A stretch of 64,000 nucleotides of DNA, taken from positions 186,001 through 250,000 of the forward strand of contig JAKTTT010000024.1 of NCBI GenBank assembly GCA_030581615.1. Direction: 5' to 3'. The stretch's first letter is position 1. Each line of letters begins with the position of its first letter. Under the pieces are notes generated by a model that saw nothing but the letters and a program-made list of their open reading frames with translations, ran no database searches and was not told where the DNA came from. Both the position numbers and the translations under genes were made by a program. Shown here piece after piece: positions 43,223 through 55,049 of the stretch. Source of the DNA: Alloascoidea africana (Eukaryota > Ascomycota > Alloascoideomycetes > Alloascoideales > Alloascoideaceae).

Positions 43223-43678
43223 ATGACAATTGTCTCTGTATCAGTAAATAAGACAGAATATTTCTTCCCCACAAGTGCATTCAGAGAAATAAAATCGGTA
43301 GAGTTGGGCAAAATTAAAATTGGCATGTTAAACGCTACTTCTCCATACCTCACATTGATCTTAGATTTATTCTCAACAGGTATAACCGAGGCATCAGTAA
43401 GAGGTACTCATGCATATTACTTCTTCAGATGCTGTAAGAAAGGAGACGAAGCCACTGACACAGTAGCTCCCGAATCAGGAGATAAGGAAGCTTTTAAACT
43501 GGAAAAATTAACAGTACCATGTTCCTTATATGAGTCTCAAATATCCATATTGTTTGTTTACCAAACAATTAGTATCTGTGGAGATTCAGATTCTTATGCT
43601 CTGCAGGCTTGCTGGTATTCTACCCTTTTTGGAGTTGGTGTCCTGGCATGTGAGTGTGTTGTTCCTTGTTCTAACTAA
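43223..43678 (+). CDS. Orphan open frame, 151 codons
   Basis: It begins with ATG (MTIVSVSVNKTEYF) and ends just where repeat copy B starts. It is fairly Cys-rich in its second half (RCCKKGDE, VGVLACECVVPC). No domain or family was recognised. It lies next to a dispersed repeat in a long convergent spacer, so it may belong to a decayed element or be a chance frame. Confidence 0.2.
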   Translation: MTIVSVSVNKTEYFFPTSAFREIKSVELGKIKIGMLNATSPYLTLILDLFSTGITEASVRGTHAYYFFRCCKKGDEATDTVAPESGDKEAFKLEKLTVPCSLYESQISILFVYQTISICGDSDSYALQACWYSTLFGVGVLACECVVPCSN

Positions 43679-43865
43679 GACCTCGATTATACGCGTGCCA
43701 GTAATCTCAGTCGTAGTAGTAGCATTTGTTTCTAGAGGAATACAAAAGTTTTTGGCTTTCTAGGATTTCGAAGTTCCTCAGAGGAGATTTCCGGTTCTGT
43801 CTTCGTGAGTCTCGATTAGGACACTTGCAGTTTCTCTGCATTTACGAATCACGATAGTATCGACC
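43679..43865 (+). repeat. Diverged dispersed repeat, copy B (LTR-like)
   Basis: It aligns with 783-995 (copy A) in the same orientation over about 190 bp at roughly 70 percent by eye. TGTTGTTCC just upstream (43657) could be an LTR start. The family is not the same as the LTR-like segments at 31821 and 36895. Confidence 0.5.
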
Positions 43866-44548
43866 ACTCTACTCTTCTACACCCATACACAAGTTTCCAT
43901 CCTTCAATTTACACACAAGTGAAGGCTGACTGGGAAAACGAGAAGGTCAATTGACATAATTCACAACAAAGTATAACACCTTCTGATCGAACTTTTACTT
44001 CCATCGAAATTGTGGACAGTGATCCGCTCACGTAGGGCGGCCCGCTCACATATATTATGTTGCCCTTCAATTACAAACTTGAGTGTTATTGGATTAGTAT
44101 ACCTTTTGATGTCTGGTTAAAAGTTTTTACATAGTATTGATGTACTAAATCTACTTAAATCGCGAAAAGCTCCGACTTACAATTCTATTCCTCTTTGAGC
44201 ACAATATTCTTAACATTGTGGTTCCAAACACCTGCCAAAAGGGAACAAGCTCTTTGTATACTTTGTAGATTCAAGTCTCAACACTGTGATCACACTTTCT
44301 ACTTCGCAATGCCATTCCACAGCCAAACCATGAGATATGAAGTCGCATTCATGAACACCACTGCACTTCATTGCGGGCATAGGTGGATAAGACAAGAAGG
44401 TCCTCTCTTGTGTGCATCCCTCAATCCTATGCTATGCCGTGACCGAGAGAGAGTAGATCGCAGGCTACTAAAACAGCAAGCGTTCTGTGGGGGTAGATCA
44501 ATAGAACCACGGTATAGCAGGACTATAGGAGAAAGCAGTTTTTTTTTT

Positions 44549-47500
44549 TCAAATTTCCAACTGACTGGCAAAGGCTGTACTGATACTTCTTGTGTCATCA
44601 TCCATCTTGAGATTGTCGTAACGCGTCGCTTCGACGTACTTTGTCAACCTCTCGCTCAAGCTATTACCCATGCTTTTTGAATTACCATACTGGTTCTTAT
44701 CCTGTTCATTGCTACTCGAATTATCCTTCCCAAAGGCCGGCCAGGAGTCAACAACTGGGTTGTTGCCTTTTGCAAAGTAGTTTGGAGGATATCCTGATGG
44801 AATCTTGAGGTTCGATGATCCATAACTATCCGTCACAAAACTGAGTAAACTGGAAGTTTCAAAATCAGCAAAATCATTTGTTGAGGGGGTTTGATAGCCA
44901 CTGCTCTCCGACATACTGAAAGTACGAGGCATATTGTTCCTAGAGCGGTACGCTTTAGCTCTCCCCAGTTGAACCATACAGGGTTGCAGATTGTCCAATT
45001 GACCTTCAACCAGACATCCCTTTTCCCTATAGTGGATCAGCAGATGATGCCATAATGGGTTACGGCAGAGCGCAACTGGATTGCCCAAAATCACAATTCC
45101 ATACTTGGCTCGAGTCAGCGCAACATTCAATCTTCTTGGATCACTCAAGAATCCAATTGTCTGTTGAGAATTAGAACGGACACAAGATAAAACAATGAAA
45201 TCTTTTTCACGGCCTTGGAAAGCGTCAACCGAAGCAACCTCTACCCTTGTGTAGAGATCCGTATCAAGGGACCCATTAGACTGCATATACTGGCTTATGT
45301 ATGCTCTTTGCCCCTCGTATGGCGTAATAACACCAATCTGTTCAGGCTTGACTCCCTCGGTGAAAAAACGGGTGATGACACGCTCACAGTTCATGGCTTC
45401 CATTCTATTCAAATAACTCGTCCCACTGTTTGACATTTCTTCTCGGCCAACATTGGACCAAAACATCATCGGGCAATCAGGGATGGGCCATGGAAATTGA
45501 GAGTTGGGGAATGACCGATCTTCAACAGTAACTCCGTTCTGTAAACTTCCTTCGTAGAACATGTTACTAGGAAACTCACTCAAAGCAGGATGCATTCTGT
45601 ACTGCACTGTAAGACGGAAAGGAACATGTCCAAGAACAATAAGTCTTTCAAAAAGAGACTGTTTCAATCCAGCATTTCCTGCTTTCTTGTTCAAGATGAC
45701 GGGTCCCAATTGTCTGTGATCGCCGACAAATACAACCTGCTTGCAGCCCATAACAAGTGGAATAAGACACTCTGGTTCCGCCGCTTGGGTACTCTCATCA
45801 ATCAAAACAGTCCTAAATCTCCTTCCTGAGAGGCGTCTATCTCCTGCTCCAATGCAAGTGCAACAAACAATATCAGCTTTATCCAATATTTTCTTTTCCG
45901 CAGAGCGCATCAACTTTAAGTATTTCTTTTCATCCGAGAGAGATAGCTCACCCAGCTCTTGTTTGAGTTGGTAAAGCTTCTTAAGCTCAACAAAATGACC
46001 TCCAATGCTAGCTGCTGATAAAACTTGAGCTGACAGCGACAAAAACGGAACAGAGCTTTCCACATCTTCTCTGCTTTTTGCCATAACTCTGACCACTTTC
46101 AGTCCCAATTGATGCAATTTTTCTGCTAAATGGTCGACTGCGACGTTCGAAGGTGCACATACCAAGATTTGACCATTATTAGCTTTGGACAAATGATACA
46201 CAATAGTGGCAGAGGTCACAGTTTTACCAGTTCCAGGAGGACCTTGAATAAGAGAAAGTGGTCGCTGAAGTACACTTCTTACAGCGTTAGCTTGCGAGCC
46301 ATTCAATTCTGGGAAACCGGGAATCGAAAAAACTTTTGGCAAATCGGTTTTAATTTCAATAGGAGCAATTTCATGTCCCAAAAGTTTGTGGTAGATGTAA
46401 CCAGAAACAGAAGCCTGATCAACAGCAAAATCTTTCATGGACTCTTGCATTCTTTCATATGAAGTGCCCTTCCACACAAAATTGACAGTAAAATCGGTTG
46501 TGCATCGTACTGGTACGGGTTTGGGACTTGGCTTAAGCTCAATTGTAAATTCTTCTGAGAAGGAGTTGGGTACTTTGACAACATATCCATTGCAAGACCA
46601 CGCGTCGTCAAGGTCACCGATATAGTTCAATATCATCTCATCACCCACTGCAATTTTCAATTCATTTAGTTCGTATCCTGACAAAGTGAATGATGCAAGA
46701 TGTTTGTTATTCAAACCAATAGCCCAGGTAACCGTAATTCCTAGTTGCTCTTGAGTTTCCTTAAGCTTCTTGTCGTAATCTGCTTCAATTTTAACCAAAG
46801 GACCAAAACATCTCTGATATTCGAAAGCATCACTATAGCGTAACAAAACAGGAGCTGGCTCTTCATTATCTGTAGCATCATGAATGTCGTCAATAGTGGC
46901 GTCTCTATTCTCTTTCCAAAGCTCTTCAAGTTTGACAATCTGAGCCGCGGTAATGTGTCTTGCGCGAATTTCTTCCTCCTCGGTAGGAAGATGAGCAACC
47001 CACGACAAAAATTGTCGGTTCTCGATAAGAGGCTGCCAGTTACTAACATCCCAATCCAGACTTTTCGCAGAGCCAGTTGTACAGGCATGGCGAGATAGCA
47101 AAACAACAACTGTGTCTGATTTAGCAGAAACAAATCCCAAACTAAAGATATTCTTATTGCCTGTTTGATAGCACTCTAGGACACTATCCCCAAGATCGGA
47201 ATCGGGATGTAGTGCAACCATCTATTCCCAGGTTATTACTCAAATATTCACACACCTCGTCGCGCTAGGATTAAACACATACCTTGTGCCTGGCCAGAAT
47301 TAAATGGTGAACAATATGGGAGCAACTGCTGTTTCCACGGCCATTACAAAACCACTTGTCGCAAGTAACACATCTAACTAAGCATGCTGGATTGTGAATC
47401 CCGCAGTATCTTGCAAATAACAAAAATGTTCCTATTAGTATTCCCTCAAAATAGAACTTTGACACTTAGATCTAGGCAACATCACTTACGCACAACAGAT

Positions 47501-47761
47501 CCGATTCTCTGGAGAAAGAGATTCAACAGCATCGCTATCATCTTCAAACTGCTCTATGTCGATATCGCTACCTTCTCTTGTAGCTGTTGGCGCTATGGAT
47601 CCTCCAAACGAAGATTCAGTATCTGATGCCAGCGTCTCAATTTCATCAGTCTCGTTTGCCTCGCTTGTGAAATGATGACGCGAAAACAATAAATCCGAGC
47701 TGCTGCCATAGGACGAGCCATTCAGCTCCGGCAGGTATAGATCCGAATCGTGTCCTGCCAT
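44549..47761 (-). CDS. NAM7: RNA helicase Upf1 (nonsense-mediated decay), three exons
   Basis: Upf1 is the ATP-dependent 5'-3' helicase central to nonsense-mediated mRNA decay. Exons are 47490-47761, 47283-47409 and 44549-47221, giving 1023 residues. The introns are 80 and 61 nt with donors GTAAGT and GTATGT. The CH zinc domain is split over exons 1-3. Exon 1 ends in the first cysteines ([14 protein letters not shown] across the junction), and exon 2 holds [24 protein letters not shown]. Exon 3 continues with [17 protein letters not shown]. Helicase motifs follow: GPPGTGKT (Walker A), [11 protein letters not shown] (motif II), [13 protein letters not shown] and [15 protein letters not shown]. 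An acidic 90-residue leader precedes the CH domain, and the tail after the helicase is Ser/Asn-rich. S. cerevisiae Upf1 has 971 residues. Confidence 0.96.
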
Positions 47762-48435
47762 TATTTGACGACGAGTGTTCAGTTTCTATGACTTGTTGGA
47801 AAAATATTGAAGAACTTAGTGGTGATGTTTTGGTCACGTGGCAGTTGGGCATTGGTATTGAAGTAGGGTAACTCTTTAGTTTTCAGTTGGAACTATCAAT
47901 CACAAGATTAAGACGTGTAAAGTAACAATAATTGGCGGAATCAAGCCAATTTGAAGGATAAGGCATCAACATTTACGGTATGCCATTTTCTTATGAGTAT
48001 ATCGAATGTCCGGTGTTTTCACAATTTGGACAAGACATTGTGAATGATTCCTAAACAACCAGATGTTCATATTGATCTGAACAGTGTTGCGATTCATTAC
48101 CTGAGCAGAACTCCGTAGATAACACGAGCGCTCTTACTTTTCTACCAGAGAGGTTTGAATAATAAAAGTCTTTGTGATATGCTTTGGCTACTCCAGAATT
48201 GTAATTAACAAACTTGAAATGATAATTCGGAGGAAGCATATTCAATTCAAGCTATCACCGAGGATAGTAGAAATCTCATTCACTGTGCAAGATTCTATGA
48301 TAAGTTTTAAACTACCGTCCTGAAGAGGAATTAAATCTGGAAGTCTCAAGAAATAATTTACAGGACATAGAAGGCCAAAATGCCAAGATTGAAAACTATA
48401 GCCATTACTGTATAACCTAACATTAACATGACACT
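47762..48435. promoter_or_regulatory. Spacer upstream of UPF1, downstream of RPL3
   Basis: About 670 bp. A CACGTG E-box (Cbf1-type) lies at about 47835-47840, about 75 bp upstream of the UPF1 start. No gene is supported. Confidence 0.5.
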
Positions 48436-49686
48436 TTACTCAATGTCCTTCTTGAGAGTACCCATAAAAGCATGCTTCTCAGCAGGAGTCTGGAATCTAC
48501 CTTTACCAAATTTAGAAGCTGTGTCGATCCACTTCAGATCGACCTTCTCCAGAGCACGTCTGGATGTATCCTTATACAGAGATTTTCTCAGAGTGAGAAC
48601 TCTCTTCTTAATGCCGGGTGTGCTTCCCTTCAAGATCACAAAGTCGTTGTTAACAGCACCATATCGGACAAAGCCACCCATAGGGGTGATAGTCTTCTCA
48701 GTTCGGTCAAAGTCAGTGGCACCATTGGACTTGTCATCTCCCTTTCCGATTCTGTAAATCTTGTGGTTGATGGAAGTTCTGTGGTGATAACCGTTTTGAC
48801 CAGCTCTTGCGACTGTTGTCTCAACGTGGGCTGGATGCCAGGCACCGATACAGGCAACCTTTCTCAGACCTCTATGTGTCTTTCTTGGAAGCTTCTTGGT
48901 TCCCCATCTGTGGGTAACACCTTCAAATCCATGACCCTTGGTGACGGCAATGACATCAATCATCTCATCTTGGTCAAAAACAGCATCGACAGAAACTGTC
49001 TTCTCAAAGTGTTCCTTGGCCCAGTCAACCTTTTCGGCAATGGAGCCACCGTTGATTTGAATCTCAGCCAAATGGGCCTTTTTCTGTGTCAGAGGTGTCT
49101 TTCTGATTTGAGTGTGGGCCAGGACACGAACGACAGATGATCTCTTCTTGATGCTCTCCAGCTTCTCCTCAATGGCAGCGGCACCCTCAGCATACTGAGC
49201 AGCATACTTGGTAAATGCCTTCTTCTTTGACTTGTACCAGTTCTTGTAAAAGCGTCTCTTGACTTCATCCGACAGATGCTCGGCCCAAACAGTGCCAATT
49301 GATCGTAAGCCACGGGGTGTCTCTGCGTATCCAACAACACCAACCACAACAAGAGGAGGTGTGTCAACGACTGTGACTGCTTCAACAACTTCTCTCTTGT
49401 GCATCTTGGAACCTGGCCTGTCCAAATCACGAACAATGGTGGTCATACCAGCCTTATAACCAAGGAAGGCTGTCAGTGCAACAGATTTGCTCTTGTCGTC
49501 CTTTGGGAAAGACTTGACCTTTCCTCTGTTTCTGGCAGCTCTTTTTCTAGGCACTGTGAGAATTTATTCTGTTAGCAAGCACACCCACAATCAGATAACA
49601 AGTTCAAGTGGCAAATGCGCTTCCATCAAATACTTACAGAAACCTAGAGATCCGTGTCTTGGAGCTTCGTATTTTCTGTGAGACAT
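48436..49686 (-). CDS. RPL3: 60S ribosomal protein L3 (uL3), two exons
   Basis: uL3 is a core 60S protein near the peptidyl-transferase centre. Exon 1 is 49638-49686 and exon 2 is 48436-49553, giving 388 residues (yeast Rpl3 has 387). The intron (84 nt) has donor GTAAGT, a GCTAAC branch and acceptor CACAG, and joins HGSLGF to [18 protein letters not shown]. The body has the near-invariant [40 protein letters not shown] and [16 protein letters not shown] blocks. The first exon encodes only 16 residues, so the ORF taken alone would begin at a non-ATG codon. Confidence 0.97.
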
Positions 49687-50149
49687 TATTGATGCTGGGA
49701 CTGGAAAATGGTGAATGGGGATGAAAATTGTGAAAAGTTGCTTCATCTCTGAAAAGAAGCATGGCGTGTTCTGAAATTTACTCCTGCGCGTAACATCGGG
49801 CACTGGCTAGGGGAAGAAGCGTGCATTTGATCTTTTGGCAGGTCTCTGAGTTCTCAACGGACCAGAAGCGTAGAAGTAGATAGAGCAATGCCCAATTGGA
49901 AACCACAGCCAACAACGGTCGAGTGAAACCAAACTCACATAAATCATGGCATACAAGCCCGTAATAGAATGTAAAAGATTCGGCCCACGGAACAGCGAAA
50001 GGCTCGCCATATACGGAACACGTGAGAGTTGCAAGGCACGAATCAACAACCCCATCTTCCATACTCCCGCCAGCACCCAACTGTATCTGCTTCGTTTCCC
50101 CTTCCATTTCCACCTCTTTTTGAAGAGAAACCATGGGCAGTCTATCACC
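49687..50149. promoter_or_regulatory. Divergent promoter, RPL3 / Sak1-like kinase
   Basis: About 460 bp. An ACACGTG element is at about 50019-50025. It also carries a seven-codon (including stop) uORF of the kinase mRNA (listed separately). An in-frame ATG at 49946 could extend the kinase by 68 residues. Confidence 0.5.
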
Positions 50150-50153
50150 ATGA
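50133..50153 (+). promoter_or_regulatory. Short uORF overlapping the kinase start (ATGA)
   Basis: An upstream ORF of six codons (MGSLSP) ends in TGA that overlaps the main ATG at 50150-50152, as ATGA. It could tune initiation of the kinase if the leader begins upstream of 50133. Confidence 0.45.
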
Positions 50154-52452
50154 CCCGACCTTTACGAAGACAAGTCGGGCGATCGCCACCTTCTCCTGAA
50201 CGATCATCGCCTCACCGAGAAGAAGAAGATAAAGAAAGAGAAGGAGTAAGGGAAACCGACAAGGCCACGCTCGCCTATTCCGCAAATCGCAGGAAGCAGT
50301 TGAACCAGTATGAGGTTTTGAAAGAGCTTGGCCGAGGAAAGCATGGACGTGTGAAACTTGGTAGAAACGTTGAAACGGGAGAACTAGTGGTATGCTTGTT
50401 TATAAAGTGTAAATGTGGTGGTGAATGAATCTCTTCTAATTTTTCGTTTCTTGTTCCAAGGCAATCAAAGTTGTGGATAAATCTACACGGCCCCGGCTCG
50501 GCAATACCACGAGGAAAGGCTTTACTCAATGGGATAAAATACAAAGAGAAATCAGCATAATCAACATCTGTAATAACCATCCCAATATCATCAAGGTTAT
50601 TGAAATCATTAACGATGCTCAATTCCGCAAGATCTATTTCATAATGGAGTATCTCCCTAATGGCTCAATTCCTTGGAAAAAGCAATTTCGACAGGGACAA
50701 TGGCCCGTCCATGAAGGAAAAGCAACTCTGGACGAGCCCGGAGATCAGGAAGAACGGAAAAACAAGGCTAAGAGACTTGAGCAGGTGCGAGAGCATTTTC
50801 GAGGCATTGTGCATGGTTTGGAGCATTTGCATTTAAAAGGAGTTATTCACAGAGATATAAAGCCGGCAAATATTCTTCTTTCGAAAGATAATGTTGTGAA
50901 AATAACAGACTTTAGTGTAAGCTGCTTTGCAAAACAGGTTGACGATAAATTGGAATTTGAACATTCAGCAGGTACACCGGCTTTTTTCGCACCAGAGATA
51001 TGCTATACAAATGCATGTTCCACTTCCTCAACGCTAGTCAACGATACAGTTGAGACGAATTCAGAAGCAACAACGGGATCAGGAACTCCCGAAAAAATTG
51101 ATATTTGGGCACTTGGCGTAACGTTGTATTGCTTTCTATTTGGCAAATTGCCATTTATTGGGGACAATGAATTTAATCTGTTCAACTCGATTGTGAAAAA
51201 TGAACTACATTTCACCCGATGTCTCGACTTTTTTGACAACGATGATGAGAAGAATTTAGAAGATGCTGAAGATTTGATTCGGCGCATGTTGGAGAAGAAC
51301 CCGATGAAACGGATATCAATTAAGGATATCAAAACCCATCCATTTTATACCAGTGGGTTACCAACAGGCATAGACGATGGGAAAAAGATACTTTTGAAAG
51401 AGAATCCGAAACAGAAACAGACTTCTTTGGAAAAAGCCAATAGTGCAAATAGAGGCTCAGATACCTTACAGAGTAATAGCAATGGCAACAAGGAGACAAT
51501 GGGTCTTAGAATAAAAAAATCATTTTTGAAAGCATTCAGATTTCCTTCGTCTTCTGGTCCTGATAGAACCAAAACTGCCACTACGATCACAAGTGGTAAT
51601 AATTCGCGGGCCAAAGCCATCTTGTCCAAAGCATCTTCAGCCAAACCTGATCAATCTACACATACCAATACTAATACCAGAACAAACGGGTACTACAGAA
51701 AAGCGCCTACTAATAGCAAGAGTCAACCACAAAACCAGAACGAACGGGTTCTATCCGTGAACAACAACAACAACAACAACGATACTAATAATACTAATAC
51801 TACAACCACTAATATTAATAACGATGAGGATGATACAAAAACAAATAAGAACAATCGAATTCGCAACACCAGTACTCTGGGATCAACTCTCCATCCTCCT
51901 TTGAAACCGAGGGCCAAGGCTTCAGCACCTTTATTCTCAGTGGCCAAGGAGAAACATATCCAAACGAAGAGCTCCCAAAGAGCAGTATCTGCATCTGCTA
52001 CAGCTGCAGTCCCTCACAGCCAACAGTTATTGGGGGTTGCACCTGTGCCTAGAGCGAAAATGTCTGCACCTTTACTTTCTATGAATTTTCGAGCAGTCAC
52101 GTCTGATTTGGACGACGAGGGAGAGCTGGATGGGTTAGGACTGGCTCCACCAACAGCACCGTTCAAGCCCAAACGAGGTCTCACAAGCTCACATAGCAGT
52201 CTCAATCTGCACGGCCTTCTGATGAACTCGTCAGAGAGCTTGCCTGTATCTGTTGAATCTGGCGGGAACGTATCTGCATCCTCGCTGTATTCGATTCATG
52301 GGCTGGACAGCGGCGGGTCTATTGCGATTGGCAATGTAGACGGGGGTTCTACCGTGAGCACTGGAACAGAGCCCCGGCTGAGTGACGATTTCAACATCGA
52401 TGAGGAGGAGGAGGAGGAGGATGATGATGATGTTTTGGAACGGCGACTCTGA
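50150..52452 (+). CDS. Sak1/Tos3/Ssp1-type (CaMKK-like) upstream kinase, two exons
   Basis: Kinases of this group phosphorylate the activation loop of Snf1/AMPK-family kinases. Exons are 50150-50389 and 50461-52452, giving 743 residues. The intron (71 nt) has donor GTATGC and acceptor CAAG, and the junction gives TGELVAIKVVDKS. Catalytic marks are LGRGKHGRVKLG (glycine loop), VAIKVV (Lys), HRDIKPANILL and APEICY. The CaMKK-type insert containing WPVHEGKATLDEPGDQ follows the hinge, as in Sak1 and Ssp1. The metal-binding motif is DFS (residues 230-232) instead of DFG. After residue about 390 the tail is disordered and Asn/Ser/Thr-rich, with a run of acidic residues at the end. Which of Sak1, Tos3 or Elm1 is the closest relative is unsettled. 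Confidence 0.85.
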
Positions 52453-53072
52453 AGTTTAGCGTCATGTTCTATTAATTTCCATAGAATATAAAGTATTGGT
52501 GTAGGTTCAGCTAAAATGGCATGTACGCTGCTGCCAATCGTCAGGGAGATGATGAAGCCCAGGGTGCTCGGCCGTCCAGCGGAACGGAATGGTTATTACT
52601 GAACTAATCGGAACAAAACGTAGCTATATATCTATGGAAAAGCAGAGTTAGCTCGGGGACTGGTATGGACATTCTCATATGGGCATGGATAATGTGTGCT
52701 TAAACGAAAAGTCTAGAGAAAGGACAACCGCCATGCAGCCCGGGCAGGCTGCCCCCTACGACGGGCCTGAGCTGCGTGTTTACCTATTGCTGCTTCTTGA
52801 CAACAAAACCTCAATCTCTTTTCCCTTTTTTCTTCCCTCTTCTCTTCCCATTCTCTTCTCTGCCCTCCACTCCGATCCAGTCCAGGATTTTTCCCTTCCA
52901 TTCTCTTATTTTCACTTTGCTTTGTGCTTTTCACGAATCTTACGCATTCCGTTCCCTCCCTTGTATATACACCACACCACTGTTCCAAATCTTACGCTTA
53001 GAGACAGGAATGGCAAGGACATACCATTCGCTATAATACATCAGGATCACAAGAACATATTCGACAAGGCAA
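52453..53072. other. Spacer
   Basis: About 620 bp. CT-rich tracts at about 52810-52930 suit a promoter for the following gene. The frame 52679-53083 is low-complexity and overlaps the next start, and I do not call it. Confidence 0.5.
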
Positions 53073-55018
53073 ATGGCTATTAGCACCAGCACTAGCAATG
53101 GAAAGGAACGAAAGCACGCACAGTCACACGCTACAAAGCTGAAAGGGTGGACACATTGCATTCCTTCTTCCGAGGGACTCATTACAATTAAAGATAAAGC
53201 TCTAAAGGATAGGAAACCCGTTAAGGGTACATTTCATATTGCAGCGGCTTCTACTTCTGCTGTTGATGGTGGTGGTACAGGATTGAGAACCAAGGTGAAA
53301 ACTTCCTGTTCTGATTCAAATGAAAAAAGGTACAATTTCCCAAATAGGAATGAGAAGAAAATCGTCGCTGAGGTCAAACCATCTGAAAACAACAACCAAA
53401 ATGAGGAAGCAAACACCACAGTGATTCAAATTGATGAAGATGAAGCTATTGAGGGTATGGTCTACTAATTGTGGTTGGTAGTGGACGAGAAGAAACCGAG
53501 CAGAAAGAAACTTGGAGCTAACACTAAAGTTTTTTTTAGCGACCCCGAAACCTAAAGCTGCCAAGGACCAGATGGTTCAAGGACGCTGCCGACAATCGGC
53601 ATGGAATGATGCTGCTACAACGACGACCACGATAATTGGTGATGTTTCCGGCAAAGTAAAGTCGTTGGAGACTAGTAATAAACTGCACCCAAAGTCTAAA
53701 CCGCAACATGAGAACACGCAAACCCTCACAGTGAGGAAGAGAAAGAGATCTTCGAACGGATCGGATTCCTCATTGTCTAAGTATGAGAACCCAAATGCCT
53801 TGTCCTTAGAGTCAACTACACAGTGGGCATGTAATGTGGTTCGAAGCGCTTCTCTCCCACCCACTTTCCCTAGAAATCGGTCCAGCTCTAATAAGAGCCT
53901 CGTTTCTCTGCTGGTAGGACCAGACGGTAAGGCGAGTGTGATTTTGGATTCAGATTGCAAAGTGTCTGAACCTGTAGCCACCAGCAGCAAGTTTAAACGC
54001 CAGAGAGTGGATAACACTGATGATGGAAGCACTATGGAGCCTGTAAAATTAATTCCAGAAGTTGATGCCCAGACCGAGACGGAAACCGAGACTGAGCCTG
54101 AGCCAGAACATGAGCCAGAACCTGAGCCAGAACCTGAGCCCGAGCCTGAGGCCAAACCAATGGAAATATCCTCTCTTTTGAACGTTGATTCAAGTGCATT
54201 TGTGACGATGGATGAGGATGCAGACACGGGTCCCAAATCCCCTATACCAGACACAAACATGAACAACTGTGATGGAGAAAACAGGTTTCTCCCGCCTCTT
54301 GCGTTTACGTTGAATGCTGGCAAGATTCCACAATTGAACAGTGGCATGAACCGTGGCAGTAACAACGGCAGTAATGCGAATATTGACAAGTTTGAAGGCA
54401 TCATGGGAAACTTTGCAATGCAACAAGATCCAATTCTGTCTGGAGATGTAGCAGAACCGTTTGCAACTACGGGTCCGGGTGCTATGGCATCGACACCTGT
54501 TGTAACCCGTCTGAGAAGGTCGCAAACGCCAAATGTGACACCAGGGACTGGCCGGTCCGCAACAGCAGGAGCTTCAGGCAGCAGTCAGGGTTTTGGCAAT
54601 GGAGACATGGCAAGTTCCAGCTCGGGTCCAGGAAGTTCTGCGCATTACAGTTTATCTGCCAATGGGTCGCAAAGTTCTGCTATTCCAAGCTACTACTCTA
54701 GTGGACTGTTTGCTGGTGGTGTTGGTACTGGAGATCAATCCGCGTTTGGTTTGGACGAGCCTGTTTTCTCACCTTCTCTTGCAGCTACTCCAAAATCACT
54801 TCAAATGCTCTTTAACGCGACACCGGGGAGCAATGGAAATGGCAATCGCGGTAGCAATAATAGCGCGTTTTCGGCGATCTTGGGCACTCCTCCTACAATG
54901 TTTGTACAATCTCCAAATAGCATTTTGAACAGTTTCAAGAGCTGGGGATCAGGCACGGGTTTTTCTGACAAGAGATTTAGTCTTTTCCCAGGTTCCGGTT
55001 CCGGTTCCGGTTCTGGAC

Positions 55019-55049
<31 letters not shown>

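Larger units (their letters stand above)
42892..44548. other. Spacer between BUD2 and UPF1 3' ends
   Basis: About 1.66 kb, long for a convergent spacer. It contains the orphan frame 43223-43678 and repeat copy B (43679-43865). Confidence 0.6.

Noticed and set aside
44195-44680. 161-codon plus-strand frame overlapping the UPF1 3' end
   Set aside because: It runs antisense into UPF1 exon 3 and shows no domain.
53577-54404. 275-codon minus-strand frame opposite the low-complexity gene
   Set aside because: It mirrors repetitive codons of the real gene and has no family resemblance.
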